64,000 nt of DNA from Acheta domesticus (lineage: Eukaryota > Arthropoda > Insecta > Orthoptera > Gryllidae): positions 180,204,739-180,268,738 of the forward strand of contig JAHLJT010009419.1 in the NCBI GenBank assembly GCA_031308135.1, read 5' to 3'. Under the pieces are notes generated by a model. The model worked only from the letters and a program-made list of their open reading frames with translations, was not told the origin of the DNA and ran no database searches. The translations under genes were made by a program, and so were the position numbers. Shown one piece after another: positions 23,561 through 34,690 of the stretch. The first letter of the stretch is position 1, and every line of letters begins with the position of its first letter.

Positions 23561-25559
23561 GATCCAGGAACATTCCTGGGTTATGTACAGTAATTTTAAA
23601 ATATTTAATAAAGAAAGACCGACTAAAGTGAAATGGAGTGTACCAACACAGGGACTGGGTTTTAGAACGGAGTATAGAAAAATCAAATGATGGTGTTGCA
23701 CAAAAACAGTAATTTTCATTTCGTGAAATGCCCGAATAAAAACGTGATTGTGTATCAGAATTAGACAGCTCCTAAATAAAGAAGAATTTTATTGTTTGTT
23801 GTATTAAAATCGAACCATGGGTTGCTTTGTTATGACAATTTAGTAAAATGCATAATTCAAGCTCTGACGTCATTCAAATTAATATTTTCAAGAATTTCAA
23901 TTAAAACTGGTGAATTGTGCCCTACTGGGAATTACGAGGCGGTACATTCGAATTTCGGTTTATTAATGAAAATAGTGCCAGAGTTTTAGGACGCTGGAGA
24001 AGATTATTATTTAAAAATTTTCGAGCTACAATTTCATAACTAAAACAGAAATATTTGAGTGTTTTAATCTATGCTAAAAGATTATATGGAAATAAGCGTT
24101 TCTTGGCGTAACGGGGCAAAAAATGGGCATTTGAAGAAGGGAATTGTGACATTGGGATTCAATAGCAATTTTTGAATAGTGTCAAGCAACCAGAAAGTCG
24201 AAAATACGGAAAATAGTATTATTTTATATTGATGTGGAAAAGTCAATAATGCCAGCGAACGGGTTTTGTTTAGCAGGATATTATATAATCTTCGAGACAA
24301 CAGTGGAAGAGGAGATGAATCTTGGACGAGTAGCAGCACGCGGAAGCTACGCTCGAAAATAGCGTGTTTAGATTTTTTTAAAGTTTGGTGTTAAAAGATA
24401 TTGAAATTTTCGTAATAGTGATTCGGATTTTGAAGTGTTGCATTACGCAAAGTTATGTCAGTCCTAGATAATTTGTTGAACATTTAAAATTTAATGTTTT
24501 CCGAGTTAAAATAAGTAAATAGCGAGGAGACTGAGTTCGCGAGAAAATTTAACTTTGAACATTTATTTGCGAGTTATGAAGTAACATTTTGTGAAAGTTT
24601 TATTTCAAAAACTGCTGACTCGTGAACAGAATTTTGATTTTATCAAAATACGAACTGATTCGAGCTGCCGCGGACAGAGCGCGCGACTTTGGTCCATGAG
24701 TGTTAAATTTTGGAATTTTGAATTTTAATTAAATGTCGGAAGGCACGATTGCCGACCGAGTTATTTTTTATTTTCTCACATAAGTGTGTTGTCATTTCAG
24801 TAGATAGAATCCTGGTATCATGCAAAGGAGGCTACCGTTTACAGGTATAATCCATATGGAGCTGGTCACAACCCACTGATTATAAATGTCTATAATTTTT
24901 TTTGTATTAATTGAAGGTAAGAAGGTCAGGTACCATCAGGTGCCATCAGATCAGATAGATAGTAGATTGGATAGTTGAGAGAAGAGGAGTAAAAATATTA
25001 CAGTAGGGATAGTGCAAAATGTACTCTACGAGATGTCATTGACTCCATTTTGCTGTATTCTTTTGTGTTTTCAAAAGTTACGAAAATATAATGTGTTTTA
25101 CTTCTCTCGCACGTCGTTAATATTTATTTTAGTGGCGAATTGTTTACTTATTATATTTATGAGTACAATGTGCAATAATATCATATAAAATTTCTCAAAA
25201 AATCAACTGTTTTTGAAATTTTCTCTTTGAACCCGATCTTTTATAAGGTGGTAAACATCAAATTTGAATTTCAGCACCACCAGTTGAGAAAAAAACTTCC
25301 GGAATTGTTCCCTGGATTGGGCTCTTTTCAACACCATGTGGCTGAACTACATTTCTGACGCTACGGAAGGAATTAAAAAGAAAAACTTGACAGGAAAAAT
25401 CGCATGATGTAAAGAAAATATATTTAGCCGTATAATACCTTAGCCGTTTTGAGATTTTTTTAAAAATTGCATTAACTGCAAACAGAAAGTATGCACAAAC
25501 TCTTCGTTTTTATTTCAAAAATATGTGCATCACCTTTTTTATGTAACTGATGATTTCAA
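23561..25559. other. no gene recognised
   Basis: Long AT-rich stretch with no terminal repeats, tRNA boxes or repeats shared within the window that I could detect. Confidence 0.4.
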
Positions 25560-25700
25560 TACCAATTTTAGACAAAATCATCTCAAGTGTTTATTCGCTA
25601 GCGTTGACCACAGACAGACGGACAGACAAAAACCACTTTGCCGACAATCGATTTTCCGACATGAAGTACCTATTACCTGAATAATACATTTGTATTTCTG
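25560..25700 (-). repeat. family X fragment, copy 7
   Basis: 'gctagcgttgaccacagac', an agacggacagac tract and 'ccgacaatcgattttccgac' match the landmark block of the family. Confidence 0.55.
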
Positions 25701-26094
25701 TCAACTTGACTTAAAGCGGCTGACAAGGGAGAAGGGGTTTTGTTAACCAATCAAAAGATTCAAATTCTGATGATGTCCTGCAGAGTTTCCGACGATGGTT
25801 AAGAAAAAAAAAATTAGGCCATTAATCTGAAAATTGAAGAGCACCGTTACTCGTTTCGTTATTCGTGGTGTGCGCGGTTCTGTGTCGTGTACTGTTGTAA
25901 GCTTTCATTGCGATTTGTTTCTTGCTACTTCTGCTGCTGTTGTGATCTGATGCAAGAACGACCAAACGATCATGTGTCTGCCACCCGAGTAAGTGGTAAC
26001 ATCGCACTATCCCAGCTATCAAGGAGACAGAAATATTATTTGGACAATACAAAAACAAGGCTTCTTACCACACAACATTTTAGAGGAAATAATT

Positions 26095-26315
26095 ACTACA
26101 TGTACGAAGAAAAATATGCACATTTTCGTTTCCAGGGACCGACAATAACAGTTTTTCTGTCGAAAAATTGACTTTCCCCGCACGATTACAAAAAAATTCA
26201 AGCATTTTTTTCGAAATGAGGGGGGATCCCTAAAATATGTTATTCCATTGAAATCTCGAAAATAATTTTCTGATGCAATACATAACTTTCTATGTGCCAC
26301 ATATAATACGTACGT
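26095..26315 (-). repeat. family X head fragment, variant subfamily
   Basis: 'ccattgaaatctcgaaaat', 'tctgatgcaatacataac' and 'ctttctatgtgcc' followed by 'atacgtacgt' are the reverse complement of the copy 6 head. The preceding 'gggaccgacaataacag' and 'tttttctgtcgaaaaat' come from the other head subfamily, so two variants appear fused. Confidence 0.5.
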
Positions 26316-26404
26316 CTGCGTGAAAGTGAACAGCAGCCTTCCCTATTTATTAATGACCTGCTGTAAGGCTGCGCGTGGCTGTAAGGCTGCGCGTAGTCAT
26401 GGCA

Positions 26405-26995
26405 AATTTTACCAAAACATCGATACATCGATTTTTCGATACGTCGGTAAAGGGTTGTCGATGTCTATAAAAACATCGACAATAAAACATCCATGTTATA
26501 AATATAGACTAATAGACATGCTATTTTCCTATCCGTTTTTAATATAGTGAAACTCGTGCCAGTTTGGGAAGCAGAGGTTGGTCACATATCATATCCCTGG
26601 TTTCACATCACGTTCTTGTGGGACTTCCCTGGTTTCTATGGAGTGAGTCTGGTTCTGGCTCACGACTTGTCAAAACGTCTGAAGACCATTTGTAACACTA
26701 CTGTCAATTCAGGCAATGACACGTCTAGCGATAACATACACTCGTAACACGAGCAACTTCCGAACTTCCTCAGATTGCTCAGGTGAAATGTGTAGCGTGA
26801 TAAAGAGGATGACGAAAAACTTGGATTTTGCTGTAGATTGCTCTACGCCGTGCATTTTAATTATAAAAATAATGAAAAATTAAAAACATCGATGTTTTTG
26901 CAACAAAATATCGATGAGAATAAAAAATTGAAAGCAATACATCGATGTTAACATATCGATGTTTCTGATGGAAAACATCGATGATTTTTCGGATG
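26405..26995. mobile_element. ATCGAT-rich element, possible MITE
   Basis: Clusters of catcgat/atcgatg words occur at both edges (about 26418-26485 and 26888-26985), with a mixed-composition interior that lacks the motif. Repeated sub-terminal motifs at both ends are common in non-autonomous hAT elements, where they bind transposase. No clean terminal repeat or target duplication was identified, so the class is open. Confidence 0.4.
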
Positions 26996-27002
26996 TCACG
27001 TA

Positions 27003-27115
27003 AGCTTCCGCGGCTCGAGTCCATGACTTCTTGTTTGTCCGGGTGACGCCGCGTCGTTAGCTGAGAGGCCGAAGTTTCGCCTGTCATGTCGCAGGCTTCC
27101 TCATGATTTTTTGCC
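27003..27115 (-). mobile_element. Penelope-like fragment (copy 2)
   Basis: The reverse complement of the arm at 14243-14365. It shares 'gcttccgcgg', 'gtccgggtgacgccgcgtcg' and the cgaa(g)tttcgcc region. In the sense strand stem II reads GCCTG...CAGGC followed by GAAAC. That pairing is kept although both sides differ from copy 1 (GACCG...CGGTC). The CUGANGA box is degenerate (catgagga). Confidence 0.5.
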
Positions 27116-27345
27116 CTCCGTATGCGCGACAAGGCATGGCACGGCGCAGTGCGCAGTGGAGCAAGGCATTGTCAAGTGATCGGGGGGAGGGGGCAGGACG
27201 CCAGTCGCGTGCCATTCCGCACGCAGTCAGCACCGCCGCCGCTGCCAGAATGCAGCGGCAGCGGCAGCGGGAGCGGGACGGCTTCCAGGGCCTTGCAACT
27301 CTCCATCAAAAACCGGGGACAAAGCTTGAGGGAGCTGCAGGTTAG
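27116..27345. other. GC/CpG-rich segment
   Basis: GC-rich patch with 'gcagcggcagcggcagcg' and 'caccgccgccgctgcc'. It could be an unmethylated island, a promoter relic or a repeat. No gene was recognised beside it. Confidence 0.35.
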
Positions 27346-27370
27346 ACTTGCCAACTTCTGCACATAGAAA

Positions 27371-27460
27371 TTAGCAACCATAATCAGTATAAAATTTGAT
27401 CCATAGGAATGAAAATTGCATTGAATTGGCGTGACAACTTTTTCTGTAGGCGAAGTGATA
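27371..27460 (+). repeat. direct repeat, copy 1 (partner at 31715-31802)
   Basis: Shares 'attagca.ccataatca', then 'aatgaaaattgcattgaat' and 'ggcgtgacaactttttctg' with 31715-31802 almost without change. The short open frames through it (NWRDNFFCRR in both) diverge immediately afterwards, so the shared unit is a repeat and not a gene. Confidence 0.65.
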
Positions 27461-28464
27461 ACTCAACTAACATTAAGCAAAAATTTGAACAAAAACTTCC
27501 AACAATCAAGTCGGGCGGAGCCAGTTGCGACCCAAAAAAGAATTGCGGATCTCTTTCCTCCACGCTGGTGTGTGAGGGGAGGACTGTCAATCAACAACCA
27601 ACGAAACTAGTAGTAAATAGAAAATTATACATTATAATGATCTGTTCTATTTTGATTAATATTGTGTTACTAGCTGTTGAATGTTTTTGTTGTTGGTTCC
27701 AATAATACTACGATACAGCGCATTGTGGGGACATTTGGATGCTTACAAGCATCGAATTGAATAATGTGCGTAATAAGATGGTTCGTGGATATTTATCCAA
27801 ATACTTAACAGGATTCTTGTCATTTTGCCTGTTTATGGTTAATAAATGTGTGAGATCGCACTGTAAATTTAATATCGCGGCAAAAAGTATTATTCTTTCA
27901 TGAAGAACGTGATGAGAGTTAAGGGCAGAAATTTATAGCTAATTTACCTTTGAAAATATATTTTTTAAATAGGAGCGAATATTTTGTCAACAAAACTTGA
28001 AAAAAAAACACTCTTTTTCTGTATTCAAAATTCGACTAGAATATGGTTTAGGATAGAGATCACAGAATTATGAAAACTTGCACAAATTTTACTTCCCCCC
28101 ATAGCTCGTCACACACTGTTATTAACTGTTTTTGACATAAATAAATAAACAAATAAAAAATAATATGATCTTCAATAGCACCAGTATTTTTCGCTATCTC
28201 AATAATTCTCTTGGCGCTTTTCACCCACAGAACATTAGCAACCTCAGAAACAATTCATTACAAGAGTTGTAGTGCCATGACACCATTGTTACAGCTCCAC
28301 TTCTGAGTTTCGAGCTTAAGTAAATCGGTGTATGAAGAGATGATTTACACATTAAATACAAATGAAAGTAAAATTTTTAATCTCACAATAATGCGACCCA
28401 ACTTAGCCTCAGCTTCACAAGTAATACTTGGATGGTAAGGGAACAAAATTGGAAGCTTCCAAAT
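27461..28464. other. no gene recognised
   Basis: A 98-codon frame ending at 27705 begins in the direct repeat and has a hydrophobic C-terminus but no recognisable family. The rest shows nothing. Confidence 0.4.
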
Positions 28465-31034
28465 AAAGGGTCCCCCCCGATAAGATGGTAAAAAGTTCCC
28501 CTCAACCAAATTACATATGAGTGGTTACACTATAATTCTAACATAAAAATTATATTTTTGAAAGGTTTCTTAGCCTCCGTCCTACCACCCACACCCCTAT
28601 ACAGCCAAAAACGTGTTTTTTTAATTTCAATTTTTTTCGACAACTGAATACTATTTTATCAGACTGAAAAAATATGATAAATAAGAACACAACTTGGACT
28701 ATCAGAAAAATATTTTTCAATATTTTCTCAGGCCCAAATTCCAACACAAAAATATTTTCGAAAAAAAATATTAAGAAATATTTTTTACTGTGTCTTAGAA
28801 GCCTGGAACAGGATCGAAAAAAATGTCAAAGGTTTCTCTTCACACACAAATTGTTGTGTATTTTTTTCACATTTTTCCGATTACTGGGCTGCAGTCAAAA
28901 AAATAAAAACCATTTTCCCGCCTTTAAAACACCTGGACTTTCAATATACTTTGAAACTGACAGCAACGGTTCTCTGCATTTATTTTAGTGTTTATTATAC
29001 ATTTGAATACATTGCTGTATCACCCAATAAAGTTTTGATTTTGGAATGTACTTACGAAGTATCATTTTTAAAGCTTTCTAATCGTTTGCATAAGTAATCG
29101 TATGCTACGGAAAGACGATAGTTTTGGCAATTTATAAGAAACAATCGACACAAGACCTTGTAAGTGTGATACTGGTGGATAAAGAATTACACCCCATCCT
29201 ACATCAAACAGATTTTAGAAGAAAAAATTGAAGTTTGCAGATTATGACATACAAAAAAAAGATTCTTGCAACACACATTATAATGGTAAATAACTCGGAA
29301 GCGATGCTTCCTAGGCCTTTTAAACCAGGTTTGCTTGTCTCATGGGGACACGACTGTTTTTTGAGAACAAGTAAATTATAACACACATGTTTGGGTGACG
29401 GGTAGATGACAAATGGGGAAATGATAAGGGACATTTCGTGTGCAGGATAGATAGGGACAGTGGGGAAGTGAAGGGGAACATATCAGGCTCCGATTATGTT
29501 GTTGGGATGTATTTTTCAAAATACAACTTTCATGATCATCCCATTTTACAATTTTCCATATTAGTTCTTTTAGGTGCGCCTTTTCCGTAGCACAGATGGA
29601 CAGAAAAGAGAAGCCAATATCAATGTAAAATTAAATTGAAGGAAAATACTGATATTATCTCTCACGATAAAATTAACGGGACTATTTTATTTTCTGCGAA
29701 TTTTTATCTCAACACTCACAATATTGGAATGAATTCTCTCGCACAGTACCGGGTCTATAATGCCGTAAACTACTTCTCGGGGGATGAGCGTTTGCAGTTG
29801 GGTGCTACATCAAATCAATTTTCAATTTTCGTACAATTATTATTTACAAAGTGCAAAGTTTCCGCACGTGTACAGATTGTACGAGTGTCTCCATATTTAT
29901 ACGTATACAAGAACAAATACTTAGGTAAAGGAAAATACAACTTTTTCTCTAGTCTGAAACAATCTACAGACGTGAGACCACAGGCTTCCGCAACCAATGC
30001 GTTACTATTTATCTGTCCGGGAGGCGCCGCGTTCTAGGCTCAGTTGTCAACGTTTTAGCTGCTATTCTGTGGCCTTCCTCCTCAAGCAAGGTCGCACGTG
30101 CTTAGGACGCGGCAACTGCCGAACTGCCAAGTGGTTGACTACAAATGTCTTAGTTTTTTTTAAAACTATGACCCAGCTATTAAAAAAGTATGAAAAAAAT
30201 TCACAAGCATTCTGAGATTAAGTTTGAAGATTATTTTCGTGCCAGTGTCTGTGTTCTAAGACAAGTAAAACAGTTCTTGTAAATCTGGGTTTAACCTCTT
30301 CCCCTTCATTTTTCCACATGTCCCCCAATTATCCCTCAAATATGACGGAATTATTATTTAATAAACTGACAAACACTATTATCTTTCCTTAGCGTATGAT
30401 ATTCTCATACAAAGGATTAGAAAGCTTTAAAAATAATACTTCATAAGTATATTCCAAAATCAAAACTTTATTGGGTGATGCAGCAATGTATACAAATGTA
30501 TAATAAACACTAAAATAAATGCAGAGAACCGTTGCAGTCAGTTTCAAAGTATATTGAAAGTCCAGGTGCTTTAAAGGCGGGAAAACGGTTTTTATTTTTT
30601 TAACTGCAGCCCAGTAATCGGAAAAATGTGAAAAAAATACACAACAATTTGTGTGTAAAGAGGAACCTTTGACATTTTTTTCGAGCCTGTTCCAGGCTTC
30701 TAAGACACAGTAAAAAATATTTCTTAATATTTTTTTCGAAAATATTTTTTTGTGTTCGAATTTGGGCCTGAGAAAATATTGAAAAATATTTTTCTGATAG
30801 TCCAAGTTGTATTCTTATTTATCATATTTTTTTCAGTCTGATAAAATAGTGTTCAGTTGTCGAAAAAAATTGAAATTAAAAAATCACATTTTTGGCTGTA
30901 TAGGGGTGTGGGTGGTAGGACGGAGGCTAAGAAACCTTTCAAAAATATTATTTTTATGTTAGAATTATAGTGTAACCACTCATATGTAATTTGGTTGAGG
31001 GAACTTTTTACCATCTTATCGGGGGGGACCCTTT
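28465..31034. mobile_element. 2.57-kb element with ~0.65-kb inverted arms
   Basis: The left arm (28465 to about 29140) starts aaagggtcccccccgataag. The right arm (about 30365-31034) ends with its exact reverse complement. The outer ~620 bp of the arms look over 90% identical by eye and similarity fades inward. The ~1.2-kb centre carries a Penelope-like fragment and a 133-codon open frame at 29636-30037 that partly runs into it, with no recognised domain. The right arm keeps a 138-codon minus-strand frame (30389-30805), but the left arm counterpart in the same frame is full of stops. No target duplication was found at the edges. It is either a long-terminal-inverted-repeat DNA element or an inverted duplication. 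Confidence 0.6.
29975..30100 (-). mobile_element. Penelope-like fragment (copy 3)
   Basis: Third relative of the 14243 element: 'ggcttccgcaacc', 'ctgtccgggaggcgccgcg', 'ctaggctcag' and 'caacgttttagct', then 'ggccttcctcctcaagc'. It is more diverged (GAAAC has become AAAAC in the sense strand), so its ribozyme core is dead. Confidence 0.4.
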
Positions 31035-31714
31035 CTGTTAGAGGGCTTCACTGGACGTAAATACAAAGTACGTCCACAAAGTAAGTTCCGTTCTGTAATA
31101 CAATTAAATTGTGTACAGATACAGAAAAGTTATTTATTGCACAAAATTCTACAACTCTTAAACTACTTTTCCACATAACTGCCGAAATTGTGCAGGCATT
31201 TGTCATAGCGTGGCACAAGTTTTTGTATACCTTCTTCATAGAAATTTGCCGCCTGTGTCTTCAACCAGTTGGAAACAGTTCCTTTCAGCTCTTCGTCGTC
31301 AAGAGATCAAGGAGAGAACTTCACGATATAAGATGCCAATTTAATGTAGATGGTTCGGCAAATAACATAAAATATGAAGGAAGTTATTTCGAAATATGAA
31401 CTGCAAGAAATCAAATATGCATATCTCTTACATCGACATGGAGAAAGGAAGAGAGAGAGAAAGAGAGAGAGAGAGATGGATACAGAAGTTCAAAGTTTTG
31501 TAATAATAATGTAGTTCCCAATAAAGGAACGAGGAAAAAGAAGGAAAATGAAGAAGGAAATCTAGGGAATCCAATTTGAAAAAGAAAGTGCGTTCCATCT
31601 TTCCAAATTCCTCTTTTCATTGTAATTTGTACTATTCCCTCACTATCTACATTTTTTTGGCTTCAGCTGGCTTGACCTCGTTAACAATCGACGTAAACAC
31701 TCTCTCATGACTTT
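31035..31714. other. no gene recognised; (GA)n tract
   Basis: A purine-rich (GA)n-type tract lies at about 31440-31480. Nothing else was identified. Confidence 0.5.
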
Positions 31715-31802
31715 AATTAGCATCCATAATCAATACAAAATTTGATTCATATGAATGAAAATTGCATTGAATTGGCGTGACAACTTTTTCTGTAGGCGAA
31801 GA
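31715..31802 (+). repeat. direct repeat, copy 2 (partner at 27371-27460)
   Basis: Near-identical to 27371-27460. Downstream to about 31980 is an unrelated CpG-rich patch ('gccccgccaccgcgccgcgc'). Confidence 0.65.
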
Positions 31803-32018
31803 TGTGCGAAAGTGTCTCAAACTCGACTGTCTCCTCGAAGATCATGTGAGTGTGGCGAGATGAGCCGGCACTGGCACAAGCACGGAGCTCATTCAGGTGC
31901 GGCTCGCGTGCTCCTTACACGACCGACGGCCCCGCCACCGCGCCGCGCCATCGCAGTGCTCCGAATGCTTTTGTAAGGGGACCTTTACTATAAATTCATC
32001 ACGGTAGTTATTTACGAG

Positions 32019-32178
32019 ACGAGAGGTGAAAGTGACATTTTATTTTGCGAGTAGAGAATGGTTGCAGCACGAGGCCGATAGGCCGGACGGCGCAAACCTA
32101 CAATCACTGTACCGGCTTTCATTTGATATTTATTCAAGAACACTTAATGATGAATTAAGATCAGAAATAAGCTGATGC
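32019..32178 (+). repeat. ~160-bp direct repeat, left copy
   Basis: It begins acgagaggtgaaagtgacat, runs through 'cgaggccgataggccggac' and ends at gctgatgc. The right copy is at 32481-32638. Together they enclose the tRNA-derived SINE. Confidence 0.8.
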
Positions 32179-32480
32179 ACTGCCATCGGAGGCTCGTTGG
32201 TCAGCGAGCTCGCTTTCCACGTCGCAACCCCGGGTTCGACTCCCGGACGGGGCAAAGTAATAACTAAGCGCTTTCTTTGCAAATATCTCAAGTTTCTATT
32301 GCTGTGTGACGATGAGAAAGCCCACCCTAAGGTTATGAAGTCCAGTAAAAACGATGAAGGGAGGTCTACGTGCTAATCGCAGGAACCCCTTATCCCATGG
32401 CCCAGAGGCTGGGTCACCGCTGGTCGGTCAAGGCCCGTAGCGGGGGGACGAGCCAAAGAACAGGGACAGTTCTTTATTAT
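32179..32480 (+). repeat. SINE-B, tRNA-derived SINE between direct repeats
   Basis: The head is tRNA-like: 'ggctcgttggtcagcgagct' followed by an exact B-box match ggttcgactcc at 32233-32243 and 'cggacggggca'. An unrelated body of about 220 bp follows ('gtgtgacgatgagaaagccc', 'aaccccttatcccatggccc', 'gcccgtagcgggg'). It is transcribed by Pol III if intact. The A box is degenerate and the sequence continues well beyond the tRNA 3' end, so this is not a tRNA gene. Confidence 0.65.
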
Positions 32481-32638
32481 ACGAGAGGTGAAAGTGACAT
32501 TTTATTTTGCGAGTGGAGAACGGTTGCAACACGAGGCCGATAGGCCGGACGGCGCAATCACCGTAACGACTTTCAGTTTATATTTGTTCAAGAACATAAA
32601 TCATTTAATGATAAATTGAGATCAGTAATAGCTGATGC
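32481..32638 (+). repeat. ~160-bp direct repeat, right copy
   Basis: Diverged from the left copy by scattered substitutions and small indels (for example 'caatcaccgtaacgac' against 'caatcactgtaccggc'), and it ends at the same gctgatgc. Confidence 0.8.
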
Positions 32639-32652
32639 GGTCACATGAAAGT

Positions 32653-32757
32653 AGCTGACCTTGCTGATATCGTATTCGCGAGTCGACGCACCTTGCCGGA
32701 AAACGACAATGTTCGTCGATTACGAGACTTTCTAATACGATATGAGCAAGGTCAGCT
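32653..32757. other. hairpin with 24-bp arms
   Basis: Arm 32653-32676 (agctgaccttgctgatat...) pairs with 32734-32757 (...atatgagcaaggtcagct) with a single mismatch. Inside, TCGACG and CGTCGA can extend the fold. The 57-nt interior and arm length fit a foldback MITE end. A pre-miRNA-like fold is a weaker alternative. Confidence 0.6.
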
Positions 32758-33014
32758 GTCATTGCGCACTACAGCGTAGAATTTACAAGTTCTAATTGCA
32801 GTGTTTTTGCAATATTCGAAAATACTTTTCGAATATTAACAATATTTATATCATTGCATTGCATTTTGAAACATCTTTACAATGATGGAGAAAAAATATA
32901 CTTCCATTTAAAAAATCAAATTTGTGTCAATATCTCTAAAGTTACATACGTTACAAACAAGAAAACGAAATATGCTATTTGCCTTATCACTTGGAACAAC
33001 ATGACGCAAATAGC

Positions 33015-33018
<4 letters not shown>

Positions 33019-33080
<62 letters not shown>
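33019..33080. repeat. (CT)n(CA)n compound microsatellite
   Basis: CT repeats pass directly into CA repeats. A family X head follows at 33090. Confidence 0.95.
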
Positions 33081-33081
<1 letters not shown>

Positions 33082-33084
33082 AGA

Positions 33085-34690
33085 AGAGAAGCGTTCGCTG
33101 GAAAATGGAATTTTCGACAGAACAACTCTTATTGCTGGTCCCTGGTAAAGTAAAAATGGATAAATATTGTCCCTGAATAGAATATAGAAATGTACATTAC
33201 AAGGTCGCGAAAAAGTTGATTCACGCACGAATCGAGTTTATCAGTCTTGACAAAGAGACGAGTGAGGAATCACCTCATGCCGGCGTTGCACACACTATTT
33301 TTTAACTAGCCGTGAGCAAAACGCAATGTGTCAAGTAAAAGAACATAAATGAAATATAAAATTAATAGAAATACTTTACTGCCTTGTATATGGATTCCAG
33401 TCAGTGTCATAACATTACTGTTTGTAAATAAGAAACAAAGACGTGAAAACGAAAGGCAATTGCGACTCGTTACAGATGTTTCACACACGCTTTGCGTTGT
33501 TTCGCATACTGAGAATAAATATTAGCTGTTTCGCACACGGAAAAAAACACGAGAACGTTCCGTGCACGGTGTTATAAAATTGCTTTCTCTAATATGTTGT
33601 GTTGGCAGAATCAATGTTTTTTGAGTCTTTGATACGGAAAAATCAATTAATGGCAAAACGTCAGTGTGTCCGTCTGTCCATCCGTCTGTCCGTCCGTCTA
33701 TCTGTCCGTCCATCTCGTCTGTCCGTCCGTCCGTCTGTCCGTCCGTCTCGTCTGTCCGTCCGTCTGCCCGTCCCTCTGTCCGTCCGCCTGTGCGTCCGTC
33801 TCTGGTCAACACTATCGCTTAAGTCGATTTTCTCCAAAATTGATATTCTCCAATGGATGTAAATGAACTCGAGACCTTCTGAGTATGAAACGAATATTAT
33901 TATATTGGGAGGTACTTGAAGTGTTTAACAACATTTTATTTTACAACAAATTACTTTATATTTCCAAATTTTTCTCAAAACTGGATCCACATTTTTTATC
34001 AACTTTTGTCATCGTTTAGCATAAAGAAAGCTAAAGGAAGCGATGCAGATCCCGTTTTCGTTGAAATTCTCCATTTTTCGAAAATTGAAAAAAAAACAAT
34101 TTTGGAGCCTTCCTACAAGATAGAGATTTTTTGCTGAATAAAATTTGTTATTTAGAAACATCTTGAAATAAGGTCAGTGCAATTTATCAATAGGTAATAT
34201 TTATCAATGAAATACAGCAATTTTCAATATTTTGAGCAACTTTTCCCTCAAAACTGGCTCCAAATTTTTTCGTTAAATTTTGTCTTCGTATATATCAAAG
34301 ACAAGTAAAAATTTGTTACCAATCTCATTTCAGGAAACTCTCAGTATTTTCGAAAATTACAAGAAGTTAACACTTCAAAACTGCAAAGTTGAAGACAGAG
34401 ACTTTTGCCTTCAACAAAATCTAAAAAATAAGCTCCTTAAAAAAGGTCATGTATTTTTTTAAAAATTATTAGATTTCCTATAATTTGTGCGTGTAAACAA
34501 TGCAGTTTATTAAAACACATTTTCTAAAAAATCGCTCCAAAGTTTTTCTTTAACTATTTTCCACGAGTAAACGGGTGCACAAAAAAATAGGACAGTTCTC
34601 ATTTTTGTTGAACATTTTGAATTATTAAAAATTGCGAATGTAGAAGTAATGCTAGAATATGTGCTGTTCTAGAACCACCAAGGGCTGAGT
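33085..34690 (+). repeat. family X dispersed repeat, copy 8, with internal ~275-bp periodicity
   Basis: Head blocks ('ggaattttcgacagaacaac', 'tattgctggtccctgg') at 33100-33150 are separated from the landmark block by about 430 bp. The landmark is at 33625-33825, with 'tctttgatacggaaaaatc' and an expanded GTCC/GTCT tract. The word ctcaaaactgg(a/c)tcca recurs at 33974 and 34247 and, diverged, at 34524, spacing of about 275 bp, so the tail is built of degenerate tandem units. The pair of units after 34247 aligns with the copy at 42230. Confidence 0.55.
33662..33800. repeat. expanded GTCC/GTCT tetranucleotide tract
   Basis: About 140 bp of gtccgtctgtcc-type words, the expanded version of the 15-30 bp tract present in every family X landmark block. 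Confidence 0.85.

Noticed and set aside
26361..26396. Tandem pair of gctgtaaggctgcgcgt
   Set aside because: A simple local duplication with no further structure; noted but not given weight.
28674..28988. 104-codon frame in the left inverted arm and 138-codon frame in the right arm
   Set aside because: The two arms are the same sequence, but the open frames differ and the left counterpart of the 138-codon frame is full of stops, so neither is conserved coding.
32197..32255. tRNA gene candidate
   Set aside because: Good B box but degenerate A box, no clean cloverleaf, and the sequence continues into a SINE body.
33662..33800. CRISPR-like repetitive tract
   Set aside because: A simple GTCC/GTCT microsatellite expansion inside family X, with no spacers of fixed length and in a eukaryotic context.
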